From Paragonimus skrjabini miyazakii (taxonomy: Eukaryota > Platyhelminthes > Trematoda > Plagiorchiida > Troglotrematidae): DNA of 64,000 nt. The DNA is taken from NCBI GenBank assembly GCA_014338405.1, contig JTDE01000312.1:30650-94649 (forward strand). Direction: 5' to 3'. A program made the position numbers and the translations under genes. Below the pieces are notes generated by a model. The model was given only the letters and a program-made list of their open reading frames with translations, was not told where the DNA came from and searched no databases. This document shows positions 21,240 through 30,094 of this stretch, one piece after another. Positions within the stretch are counted from its first letter, which is position 1. Every line of letters begins with the position of its first letter.

Positions 21240-22600
21240 TTCAAAATGAAAGCGCCCGTCAAGAACTTGAACAGATGCTGATTAAAAGTCTGCACAGTAT
21301 GGGAACATCACTTGTTTGGACATTGGAATGAGGTGGTGCAAGGATTTCTATCAGTGACTAACCCAGCGCTTAATCCCGCGACTTGTAGTTGTGCTGCTTG
21401 TATAGTCGGTTTAAACGAAACCATAGTTGAAAAAGATGATCGCAGTAGCTTAACAAGTGGGCTGAACATTTTGAGAAAAAGTGTTAATTTGACCTCAACC
21501 AGGTCACATAGTTGGCGGGACACGGGTAGCCAGTTACTGCGTTCCAGAAAATCCTCCGACGGGATCGAAGGTGTTTTTGGAACTTATGTTGTGTTAGCCT
21601 GATAATTCTTCCAGGAAAGATCTTTCCTCTTCCTCCCTTTGGAAGGATGGTGAAAAGTGGTCGATGTCGGAACGGACAAACTCCTTCAAACGGCTTGGAA
21701 AATTGAAGAGGTATTTCGTAATTGATGTTTATCAGCAGTCATTCCCGATTTCAACAAAAGGAATGAAAAGCCGTGCAATATCCACAGAGTCGTCAGTCTT
21801 ATTTTTATGAGGTCCAATCCACTCAATGACATTGTCTTAGATCGGCGCACTGAAGCAAGGGAAAGCCAGACAAGTGAAGAACAGGTAAAATACCGGTCCG
21901 TTCGAGAGTTCATAGGTCATCCTTTTACCGTGCGACAAGTCCTATAGCATCGGCACTTTTAAAAACAGTTGTTGGTCGACGTCTGTTCAGATCCAGAAGT
22001 TGCCATCGGTTCCGTTGCTTTTAACGTTCACTGGATGTCTCTTTCGGAAATAAGTTCCCGAGGGATATCAGAATCGTTTTGCTCAATCTGCAAGCAAGAT
22101 GAGGGGTTAGATTCAACCGACTCTGATGTTTGTTATCTCCAGGACTGACTGGTATGTACCTTCCTATTTGATTTGATAAGGGACTACATCATGGAAATTG
22201 AACTTGAAGAGTCTCATGTGCTTGGTGGTGAGTTTATTCTAGGCGTCAAGTTGATCAACGTGGAATACGCGGGTGATGTTGCTTTGTTTAGCCTCTCTGC
22301 TGAAGGTGTGCTGACAGTGTTGAACAAACCGAATAGCGGTTATAGATTTCACGATATACAATTCACACATTCAGAGTGTAAAGCGTTGTTCCAGGACCAG
22401 GACATACCAATGCAACCTCCTCTGAACTGTCTCATTTACTTTGATACAATTACATCTTTGGCTTTTATTATTGCATATAATGTATGTGTAAAAATAACGA
22501 AGACGAGTGTTGGCTTTGCCACACAATGTCACCTATGGCGTCCTAGTGACTTACGGTTGTTGCAAAGCACGCAGCTTTGTTTGTGGGTCGTATAGTAAGT
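21240..22600 (+). mobile_element. CR1-like non-LTR retrotransposon remnant
   Basis: Plus strand, several frames. ETIVEKD (about 21,418) then LNKWAEHFEKK (21,449-21,481) match the ETIxxxDGxxxxxxxxRLxRWAEHFEEQF segment before the RT. LWKDGEK matches LFKDGG. IPDFNKRNEKPCNIHRVVSL (21,744-21,803) matches VPIFKKGxxxxCxNxRGISL. DRRTEARE (about 21,843) and LLKTVVGRRLFRS (about 21,957) follow. Then DYIMEIELEESH (about 22,182) and VEYAGDVALFSLSAEGVLTVL (about 22,260-22,320), where YAGD stands for the YADD catalytic loop, so the second Asp is kept and the first is Gly. CKALFQDQD is the usual CKxLLQDW. Endonuclease and 3' tail were not found. Confidence 0.82.
22173..22595 (+). pseudogene. CR1-like reverse transcriptase motif C fragment
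   Basis: The longest open piece (140 codons) of the CR1-like element. It contains DYIMEIELEESHVLG, VKLINVEYAGDVALF and HSECKALFQDQDIP, in the order expected for the region from the end of motif B through motif C (YADD) to motif D of CR1-type enzymes. The YADD loop reads YAGD, which removes a metal-binding Asp and would inactivate the enzyme even if the frame were complete. The last ~45 codons no longer resemble the family. Confidence 0.75.
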
Positions 22601-24311
22601 ACGCCCGGGAATTAAAGTGTAAGTCTGAACGCCAGGAAGACGATGGACCAGAAGCGACTATTGGACTAATGTGTGCGCACTATGAGGGACGTGCCATCAG
22701 AGCAAACAACAATGTACTGCTGCCCGATGTATGTGAATACACGCCAGCCTTGCAACTGAGTGTAAACGTTCGTAGTTCTGTGTGTTAGCATAGCCTCTAG
22801 GGTTTTTCATGCAGTAAACGACTTCGCAGGCCAAGCGTCCTTTGCAGTCGGAAGATGGTTGTCAAAGAAAACTGGTTCACATAATGATTTAACGCTATCT
22901 GTCATGCTGTGTTGACTGGAAACGACTTGTCTGAGAACAGAGTGTCTGTTTATCTTTCGTTTACTTTTCAATGACCCCATACCAATTGGAATGATTACGC
23001 GAATAAAACTGCCGTACGCATTTTGCAACGCTCGGATTGCTTGAACAGTTAATTTGGTAATCAAGTTGCACAGCCTATGATGTTCAGGTCATACATCCTT
23101 TGCGCCAGCTGAACGCATTCCTCATCGGATTCTATTTACTAAGATTGTCGACAGTTGGGTAAAACCGCATAGTCGCGAGACAAGTCTCCATTATTCTGTT
23201 ATGTAAATTGAATAGGTGCAACCTGCTCTGTTCGGGATCTTGCGATCACTCAAATCGCTGGTTAAAAACTTAATCTGGGACGGTAATGCGTTGCAGTCAA
23301 TAGTTCGTTTGCATTCGTATTACACATAGTTCTTCCGCTTAACCTTGCTCTTGTCCATTTTCCTCCTTTATGGTAACTTTTTCTATTAGTTTGTTCCGCG
23401 CCACTGTTACAATCAACGGCGGTTGAAGGTATAATACCTTCTGACGAGGCTCACGGCTGTTATGAATGAATGTACGAACAACATTTTTGACTGAAATGCA
23501 AGCAAGTGTAAATTTAAGTAAAGACCGAAGAATTGTACTTCAGACTGCTTAGTTAGACTCATTTGCCTCCTTGTTATTTTGACTACAAAACATAGCGGAT
23601 TTCGCCACATAATTGTTAGTACTAGTATTTCAGCGGTTCTGACTCCTGACATTCTCTCTCACGCATTCTTACATTGTTATACAGCGATACACTACATTTC
23701 TCGTACTATGACCATGACATTCGGTGCGGTATTATTAAATTCACAGTAATCAAATGTTTGTCATTAATTTGGCATAAATTTGGCATAATCCAACCAACAG
23801 TAGAAAAGTAAACTCGACATCGTTGACGTAGCGAACATTATTGATGAACTCGAAGAACGGAACATAAATATCGCAGTTTTCGAACAGTTTCATTAACGTT
23901 AACACCAAATAGTCACGTAATTATTTTACATTCCATTTTGAGTTTCACGATTAATACTGATGCAATCTTGTCTTAATTTGAGAACGATCATTTCAAACAT
24001 CATCTTGATTCTTACATATGTATGCAAAGAAGTAAAAGTTGTGGACTTAAAAATGAAAATAGTGCACTTTATATCACATTGACCCAGCGCACAACAATGT
24101 TTTAGTCAAGAAACCCCATATCTTAGCTATGATTTATTGATGATGTTCGTATTATGGAGACAGAGAACATCTTCTAAATTCTCTGTCAAAACTTAGAACA
24201 CTTGTAAAATAACCATGAATTGTCAGTAGCTAAAAAAGAGAAGTCAACGCAAGTCACAATAAAAACCTCGGTGAATATGTATGTTCTCAACAAATTGGTA
24301 AATTTCAGCGC
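22601..24311. other. No gene recognised (22.6-24.31 kb)
   Basis: Some of the first ~500 bases could be the decayed C-terminal part of the CR1-like protein, but no motif is convincing. The rest is AT-rich with short frames only. The junction with the Penelope-like element at about 24,311 shows no repeat that I can recognise. Confidence 0.35.
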
Positions 24312-24797
24312 TTGAACAAAAACCTTCTACGCACACAGATTAGGGTTTCGCAGCAGGATTCTGATCGCCTCCAAATGTTATCATTGGACGTGTGCTCGCT
24401 GTTCACGAACGTGCCACTTAGAGAAACAATTGAGTTTATGCTTGACTGCATTTGCTCGAACAATATGCAATTCGGAATGCCTGATGAGCAGCTCAAAGAC
24501 CTTTTGTTAGTTTGCACGCAGGGCATCCAGTTTCAGTTTGATGGGAAAATCTATCGCCAGAAGGATGGGGTCGCAATGGGCTCACCACTATGTCCTTTGC
24601 TGGCTGACATTTTCATGGGCATGATAGAACGTACAAGGCTAACAGGATTGATAGATCAGTGTGTGCTGTATAAACGTTATGGAGATGATATTGTTTGTAT
24701 CATCGATAGCAACACTGATACTGACTACCTGTTATCACTAGCCAACTCAGCTCACAAGAAACTGCAGTTCACTATGGAAGTAGAACAAGATGGATAA
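24312..24797 (+). pseudogene. PLE-4 reverse transcriptase palm
   Basis: 162 codons ending in TAA. Motif A is MLSLDVCSLFTNVPLRETIE (catalytic Asp in SLDVCSLFTNVP, diagnostic of Penelope RTs). Motif B is QKDGVAMGSPLCPLLADIF. Motif C is YKRYGDDIVCI with both Asp residues present. Upstream finger motifs are missing, so the first Met is an internal residue of the original protein. The stop falls just before the LAFLDV motif that should follow (LPFLDV), and the downstream frame is the same, so a single base change would account for the break. The reverse transcriptase would copy element RNA at the target site if complete. Confidence 0.9.
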
Positions 24798-25646
24798 CTG
24801 GCCTTCCTCGATGTTGCACCACTGAAACGTCCAGATGGATGCATTCAACGAGGCATGCATAGGAAGGAGACGTGGAATGAACAATATACCCATTTTCACA
24901 GCTTTGTTCCGGTGAAACAGAAATGGAACGTGGTACGCTGTTTAACAAATCGAATTTATAAAGTCTGTACTGAGGACACGTTAGACAATGAGCTTAAGAT
25001 CTTATGTGAAACGTTTCGCGCTAACGGATATTCAGCCAAATTCCTAACTCGTAACATGCAACGAAGGGAGCCGCAAGACCAAGAGTTTTCTGTCGAACAG
25101 AAAGCCATCTATATGAATTTGCCTTACAATGGCGAATTCTCAAGTGCATCGCTGACCAGAAGGCTCGACACGACCCTGATGAGAACGTTTCACGCTGCAC
25201 AACTAAGAATGACGTTCTCCTCTAAGCCATCTGTATGCCTTCAACTCAAAGATGCAATGCCCAGTAGCGCTACCTCGTTTTGTATCTACTCATTCGCTTG
25301 TTCCAGTGGAGCTGGTTACATTGGTCGCACAAGTCGCTTGTCGGAGAGAATACGTGAGCACCATCCAGCTTGGCTGACAACCGGACAACAACAAAAGATG
25401 TCCACCGCAATTTTGGCCCACCTAGTTGATACGGGTCACAGAGTCAATGTGGATGTCGCATTCAAGCCCATCTACCGTGTCACACGTGTTCACACCAGAG
25501 ATGTGAAATGTCGCATCTTGGCTGCTGCGGAGGCGATCGAAATACGGCTGCGAAACCCTAATCTGTGTGCGCAGACGTCTTTTGTTCAAGCGCTGAAGTT
25601 ACCATGGCCTGCCGTCGTTGGAACACTTGACACGGCACCACAGTAA
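24798..25646 (+). pseudogene. PLE-4 RT thumb and GIY-YIG endonuclease
   Basis: Continues in the same frame after the stop. LAFLDV follows immediately, then the Penelope thumb hallmark KETWNEQYTHFHSFVPVKQK (about 24,863-24,922) and a basic helix (NVVRCLTNRIYKVC). Next is a linker with RRLDTTLMRTFHAAQLRM, then the nuclease: FCIYSFACSSGAGYIGRTSR (about 25,280-25,335). Its YIG strand, following Arg and LSERIREHHPAWL helix carry the residues expected of an active GIY-YIG enzyme. ILAHLVDTGH and AAAEAIEIRLRNPNLC close the domain. An internal Met at 24,855 opens a 263-codon frame. The domain makes the nick that primes reverse transcription in this family. Confidence 0.9.
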
Positions 25647-26718
25647 CCATGTCCGTAATTCCAAAATGACATTAGATTCACATTGCACTAAATTTCACAA
25701 ATCCTTATTTGACAACTAATTTCATATTTATTGTGTTGTATTTGGCCTGAAGGTGATACACCGAAAACGAGCTTGTTCGCCACGTTTTGATTTTTGATGA
25801 AATCTCCGAGTATATTTGAACTCCTTAACAGACCAACAGTATCAGGGTATGCGGTAGTTATTACTTGAATTTACCACAGATTGGTTGGAAGGTCCCTTAC
25901 CTTTCTGTGAATATTGTGCATCCCAGTGCGCTCGTAACATTTTGGCCTCTTATGATCACAATACTTCAGCAGAGACAAGAGAAACTGAAACAGTTTATTC
26001 TTATCCAACTTCTCCCTGTTGTATGTAAATCGTAAATCAAATTCATTGTACATGTTTATCCGAAACGTAATTTACTGTGCAGTGAACACGTGAATAATTA
26101 ATAACGACTAAACCTTTCATCCTAGCAAAGCCACGGTTAACAATCATTAATTAGATCGAATAAACCTTGTTTGATCGCAGCGGATGGGCAAACTTACGGG
26201 TAAAACGAAGTTACTGTGACGTACCGAATGGCCGAGTGCGTATTGGGATTACAGAATATCAGTTGGTTAAGTCACAGAACAGAAAAACTTACACGGAGAC
26301 CAACTGATTTCCCGTGACACTACATGATGCATTTTTTTGCGATGAATCCATCTGTCTTTAGGACAGCAGTTAGAATATACTTTTGGTTGACAGGTACGCA
26401 TGTATTCCAATGGTTAGTTACTTGCGTGACTCGTGTTTGAAGGAGATGACAGTTGAGGAGTACAGTTTGATTCATTTCACCAAGGTATATATCGTCAACA
26501 TCCAAACCGTAAGTGAAGATCAATATAGTTTACACTTTCGTGTTAATAATCAAATTGTTCGAAAGGTAACTAACAAAATATGTACCAGATGCCATGCACG
26601 ACATTTGTACTGAAAGATTACACGAGTACTTGTGAATAATACAGGTTCTAGTACTTCCGAACCGTAACCTGAACTGATGAGATAAAACGTATCGCGTTTT
26701 GTGCTGATCCTCGTTATT
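25647..26718. other. No gene recognised (25.65-26.72 kb)
   Basis: The first ~130 bases may be the 3' untranslated part of PLE-4 (ggcctgaaggtgatacaccg at 25,744-25,763), but no terminal repeat could be matched. The rest contains only short frames. Confidence 0.35.
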
Positions 26719-26878
26719 AAGCCACAACGAGTTAAAAACAAAAAGAGTTATCGGTTTCGCAAAGTTTCGACCCTTTCAGAGAGCCCTTATCAAGCAATTT
26801 AAATGAGAAAATTTACATTGTACAAGCTTCAAATGAGGCAGTCAGCAAGTGGCACGTGTTTGTGTGCTTAACATACGC
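26719..26878 (+). repeat. Left inverted terminal repeat of PLE-5
   Basis: The reverse complement of the right arm matches through aagccacaac, tatcggtttcgcaa, cgaccct, agagcc, aaaatttacattgtaca and gcacgtgtttgt, with roughly one difference in eight bases by eye. The greater divergence compared with PLE-1 arms suggests an older insertion. Confidence 0.82.
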
Positions 26879-26908
26879 TGTGTAGACAGGTTCCCACATT
26901 CACACATC

Positions 26909-27066
26909 GACACTGCCAAGCAGATCCAAACGACACAGGACGAACCACGTATCAGCAAACAGGAACAAGTCACAACAACAATGCAACGTGGAATCGTGTG
27001 AAAACGTTGTTCTTGTTCAGTGACGCACGTTTCGTCTTGTGTGGTTTGGATCTGCCTGGCAGTGTG
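26909..27066. repeat. Long imperfect hairpin (about 42-bp arms)
   Basis: The arms cactgccaagcagatccaaa (from 26,911) and tttggatctgcctggcagtg (to about 27,064) are near-perfect inverted copies. Pairing extends outward to about 26,909 and inward over acgaaccacgt / acgtttcgt (about 26,940-26,950 and 27,026-27,035). The loop is about 75 bases. A transcript from either strand would fold here. It lies between the left terminal repeat and the first internal direct repeat of PLE-5. Confidence 0.85.
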
Positions 27067-27104
27067 GCTGTGGGATCGTGTGAGGTGATTTTTGTGTGGT
27101 GATA

Positions 27105-27262
27105 ATGTGTATATTAGATGTAAATGTCATTAGCTTTGTACTCATGATGAGACAGGTATCACAACGGTCTTGCGGTTGCACTTGACCAATGCCGGATACG
27201 CTGATGTGTTTGTTACTGTTTGAGTGTCTGTCTTTATGTCTGTCTCTGTGATGCAATCGTGT
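27105..27262 (+). repeat. Internal direct repeat, copy 1
   Basis: Matches 27,871-28,024 in the same orientation, with shared strings catgatgaga, ggtatcacaacggtcttg, tttattactg/tttgttactg, ctgtttgagtgtct and gtctgtctctgtg. Both copies happen to be open on the minus strand (starting MHHRDR...RHSNSNKH). This could be a conserved short frame or a consequence of low stop density. The repeats are too short and dissimilar to the PLE ends to be LTRs of the same element. Confidence 0.85.
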
Positions 27263-27870
27263 GGGGGTGCACGCTTGTATGTGTGTGTCCTCTCCTATTT
27301 CTATTTTTAATCAAACCGAAGATCTTTTACTCACTGGTGATCCGGTTCACAGTCCACCCCGCATCAATGGCATAACCAGTCGTGTATTAATGAACGTTAT
27401 GGGGTCGGAACTGCTGAGTTCTACTAGAAAAGAAATAACTAGCTCTCAAGACGATCAAGAGGCCACAAAGTGTACACGGAACCACAAGAACCGGGGGAAT
27501 TTGAAAGAAAGCGATGTTATTCGTATTTTAGCCTGCCGCATATATCTCAGTTATAATTTGAAATTTGAGGTTGGCAGTTTACAATCTTTCCTTTCATCAG
27601 TCTGGACGGGAATATGAGGGTACCGGACGTTAGATGCCGTGATTGCAAGTGTAGCAATTAAGCATCAGTATGAACCACTAATGTGTTGCTGTCTAGGATG
27701 ATAATGATTGCACGTGCATCCGTAACTTTTATTGTTTGTCTTCATTTTTAAGACAGCTTAGACGTGTATGGTATCTTAACTATATGTTTCGGGTCTGATA
27801 CGTCCGCATGATGTGTCATCGACCGTTCCACACGCGTTGTCTGTGTTTTTTAGTTTTTTTTTTATCGTAT
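27263..27870. other. Spacer between the PLE-5 direct repeats
   Basis: Contains a 118-codon plus-strand frame (27,261-27,617) with no recognisable domain, including TGDPVHSPPRING. No further repeat was seen. It may be unrelated DNA trapped within the composite element. Confidence 0.3.
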
Positions 27871-28024
27871 TAGTGTGTATTTGAGACGTATATGTGATTG
27901 GCTTAGTGCTCATGATGAGATCGGTATCACAACGGTCTTGTGTTTGCTCGTGATTAATGCCGGTTACTATGATATGTTTATTACTGTTTGAGTGTCTTTC
28001 TGTCCGTCTGTCTCTGTGGTGCAA
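27871..28024 (+). repeat. Internal direct repeat, copy 2
   Basis: Partner of 27,105-27,262. Its right end abuts the point where the minus-strand GIY-YIG domain of PLE-5 stops being recognisable (after NVVTKHLQVS). The repeat boundary therefore coincides with a coding truncation, pointing to insertion or recombination at that spot. Confidence 0.85.
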
Positions 28025-28850
28025 TCATTTGCACATGCAGATACTTGTAAATGTTTTGTAACTACATTCTTCGCTTCCCAACTTTCAACGCTCGGAAGCC
28101 ATTTCAGGAGATGTCTCCAGATCCGGTTTTTCTGTGCTCTCATTTTACGGCTAACTTACTGCGAACCGCAAGTAGAGATAACTTCACAAATAATGTTTGA
28201 TTTGGCAAGTTTGGGCATCGGATCGTTACTCGGGGTTGATAGGATGCGAATTGTTCAGTGCAACACCAAGAACGTGGCAGACTTGTAAGTGCGATTCAAT
28301 GCTGTTTTCATTCTTTGTCCCATGAATAGTGTTACGTCGTCCCCTTTGTATGGTAGGGATACGACCGCGGGCTTCCGCGGTACTGTTGTGAGGGCTGGTC
28401 GGGAGTCGAACGGCCTAGAACGCCTGCAAATAAAACGAACTGGATATCCATTTTGGATAAGAATCTGCTGAGTAGAATCGAGCTTTTCAGAAATATGCTC
28501 ATCCAAACAGATTTTACGAATTTGGTGGCACAGTGTTCGCACGATCCCGTATTTGTATGTGGTAAGTGCAATCTTTTAAAGTATGCTAACTGGTCAGTAG
28601 GCGTCTTTTTCCAGAAAATGCTTCTAGAAAGAGATTCAGCTTCATGTCTAATGAGTGCGATATAAAAAAGAATATCTATCTTTCCTCCTTAATTTCACTG
28701 ATGAATTCAATATTGAGGTGCAGGCTGTTAAAATGTATGCACATATTTCCTATTTCGTCATACGATTCACACATTAAAAATATGTCATTAACGTATCTTT
28801 TGTACATATATTACAGACATAATAATTTATGTTTGTTTCTCAAGAGAATC
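28025..28850 (-). pseudogene. PLE-5 reverse transcriptase C-terminal half and GIY-YIG domain
   Basis: Minus-strand order: YMYKRYVNDIFL (28,769-28,804; the YVDD loop altered to YVND), LHLNIEF, then RTLCHQIRKIC (thumb helix), STQQILIQNGYPVRF, TTVPRKPAVVSLPYKGDD (about 28,340-28,400) and a decayed GIY-YIG domain. The latter includes NIICEVISTCGSQ, HLLKWLPS and NVVTKHLQVS (about 28,040-28,190). The same strings, in the same order, occur in the plus-strand copy at 42.6-43.5 kb, so they are one family. The middle piece is open for 95 codons (28,255-28,542). The catalytic Asp to Asn change and frameshifts make it inactive. Confidence 0.8.
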
Positions 28851-28989
28851 CATTGAAATATCGGCGGATGTGTGTGTTTTGACTTGATGTTTGTTCCTGT
28901 CTGATCTGGTTTTGTTTGTCACTTGTTTATTCCTGCAGTATTATGGGTCTTGATGTGTGTTGGCTTCATAAGTGTATAGCTTTCAAGCT

Positions 28990-29690
28990 TGTACGCAGCC
29001 AGTGCAATTTGGTCGTTGCCCGTCGTCACTGTTGTTGTTATTGTGTCTTCATGTGCGTATCACCTGCTGCCTTGCGATACAGGCTTTTGAGCCAAAGGCT
29101 TTGGTTAAGGGCTATAGTCACTCTCCTGTCTAGGTCTGGGCGTCCTGGTACCATCCGAAGCCTATAAAACCATGAGTGTACAACATAAACCGAATACCAT
29201 AGTGCATCGGCTGTCGCGCTTGATAAGCCGGATCGCTCTATCTATTACACTTGGCAGAGTGGATAAGCGAAAAGATGCTACTGTCAAATTCCCCTCCTTC
29301 ACATCCGCTAATGACCCCGTCAGCACGAATCCCGGAGCAGACAATGCTCACTGGAGTCTCAACGTCACGACAACCAACCCAAGACACTCCCGGGGAAGCA
29401 AAACGCGCTGTAATGGAGCATAGAATGTTCGCACACTGCTGGATAGATGCAGCTCCACAGGACGGCCACAAAGTCAAACCGCGCTGATTGCGATGGAACT
29501 GCGTCGCTATGGAATCGACGTAACACCTCAGCAACTCTGGAACTTAGAACACCACTCAGCCATTGTGGCACGCGTGACCCTTAGCCAACATCAACTTGAA
29601 GTGGATTATCCGACTGCACCAAAAGGTGATTTCCGTAGTCACAAAGAACGTCTACTGGCAGAAGCCTTGCAGATCGCTATGCCCCACTAG
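28990..29690 (+). mobile_element. Non-LTR retrotransposon 5' fragment (endonuclease start), nested in PLE-5
   Basis: On the plus strand, 29,428-29,520 reads NVRTLLDRCSSTGRPQSQTA followed by LIAMELRRYGIDV. This is the start of the AP-endonuclease-like domain of certain non-LTR elements (WNVRTLLD...PERRTALxARELxRYxxDI). The expected Trp codon before NVR is TAG, a one-base change. The preceding ~150 bases encode a serine/threonine-rich leader (ISRIALS..., DPVSTNPGADNA) of the kind found upstream of that domain. After about 29,540 the similarity is lost, and no RT follows. It reads opposite to the surrounding Penelope element. Confidence 0.62.
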
Positions 29691-29936
29691 TGGTGAACCA
29701 ATTCAGTGGATTAGAATAGTCAGTTATTTGGCATGATTTACTGACTGGACAACAGTGACACCACGTAGGAACGGTTTATGGCATCCACTCTATCCCAAAC
29801 ACATTGCACGCATGTAGGTTAAATGCCCACATGCACACACAACAAATGTCTATCTTTATTCGCACCTTGAATTGTCATGTGGTGACCCCTGGTGCACCGT
29901 GAAACCATACATCTTATTAGTAGCATGTCTAAACAC

Positions 29937-30094
29937 CTCATGTTAAACATACAAACACGTGCGAATTGATGATTGTCTCATTTGAAACGTGTACAATGTG
30001 AATTTTCTAACTTAAATCGCTCAATAAAGGCTCTCCGAGAGGGTCGACACGTTGCGAAACCGATAGTTCTTTTAGTTTTAACTTGTTGTGGCTT
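29937..30094 (-). repeat. Right inverted terminal repeat of PLE-5
   Basis: Inverted partner of 26,719-26,878. In the plus direction it carries a polyadenylation-like caataaagg (about 30,022) and the string cacgttgcgaaaccg, reminiscent of the 3' ends of several fluke repeats. This suggests that transcription could end in this arm. Confidence 0.82.

Larger units (their letters stand above)
24312..25646 (+). mobile_element. Penelope-like element PLE-4, nearly intact coding 3' two-thirds
   Basis: The best preserved element in the window. A single reading frame of 445 codons runs from 24,312 to the TAA at 25,644-25,646, broken only by a TAA at 24,795-24,797. It encodes the RT palm and thumb and a complete GIY-YIG nuclease. 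The first recognisable residues lie just before RT motif A, so the fingers are missing and the copy is 5'-truncated. Short insertions or deletions, common in every other element here, are absent from the frame, so this is the youngest or least damaged PLE. No terminal repeats were found on either side. Confidence 0.92.
26719..30094 (-). mobile_element. Composite Penelope-like element PLE-5 with inverted ends
   Basis: Inverted repeats of ~158 bases (26,719-26,878 and 29,937-30,094) enclose 3.4 kb. Between them, on the minus strand, lie a Penelope RT and a truncated GIY-YIG domain (28,830 down to about 28,025). A plus-strand non-LTR fragment occupies about 28,990-29,690. A pair of ~155-bp direct repeats and a long hairpin occupy the left side (26,909-28,024). 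Terminal inverted repeats in a Penelope context suggest that these are its pLTRs, but they differ from those of PLE-1. Alternatively, the arms could belong to an unrelated inverted-repeat element that captured PLE sequence. Confidence 0.68.
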
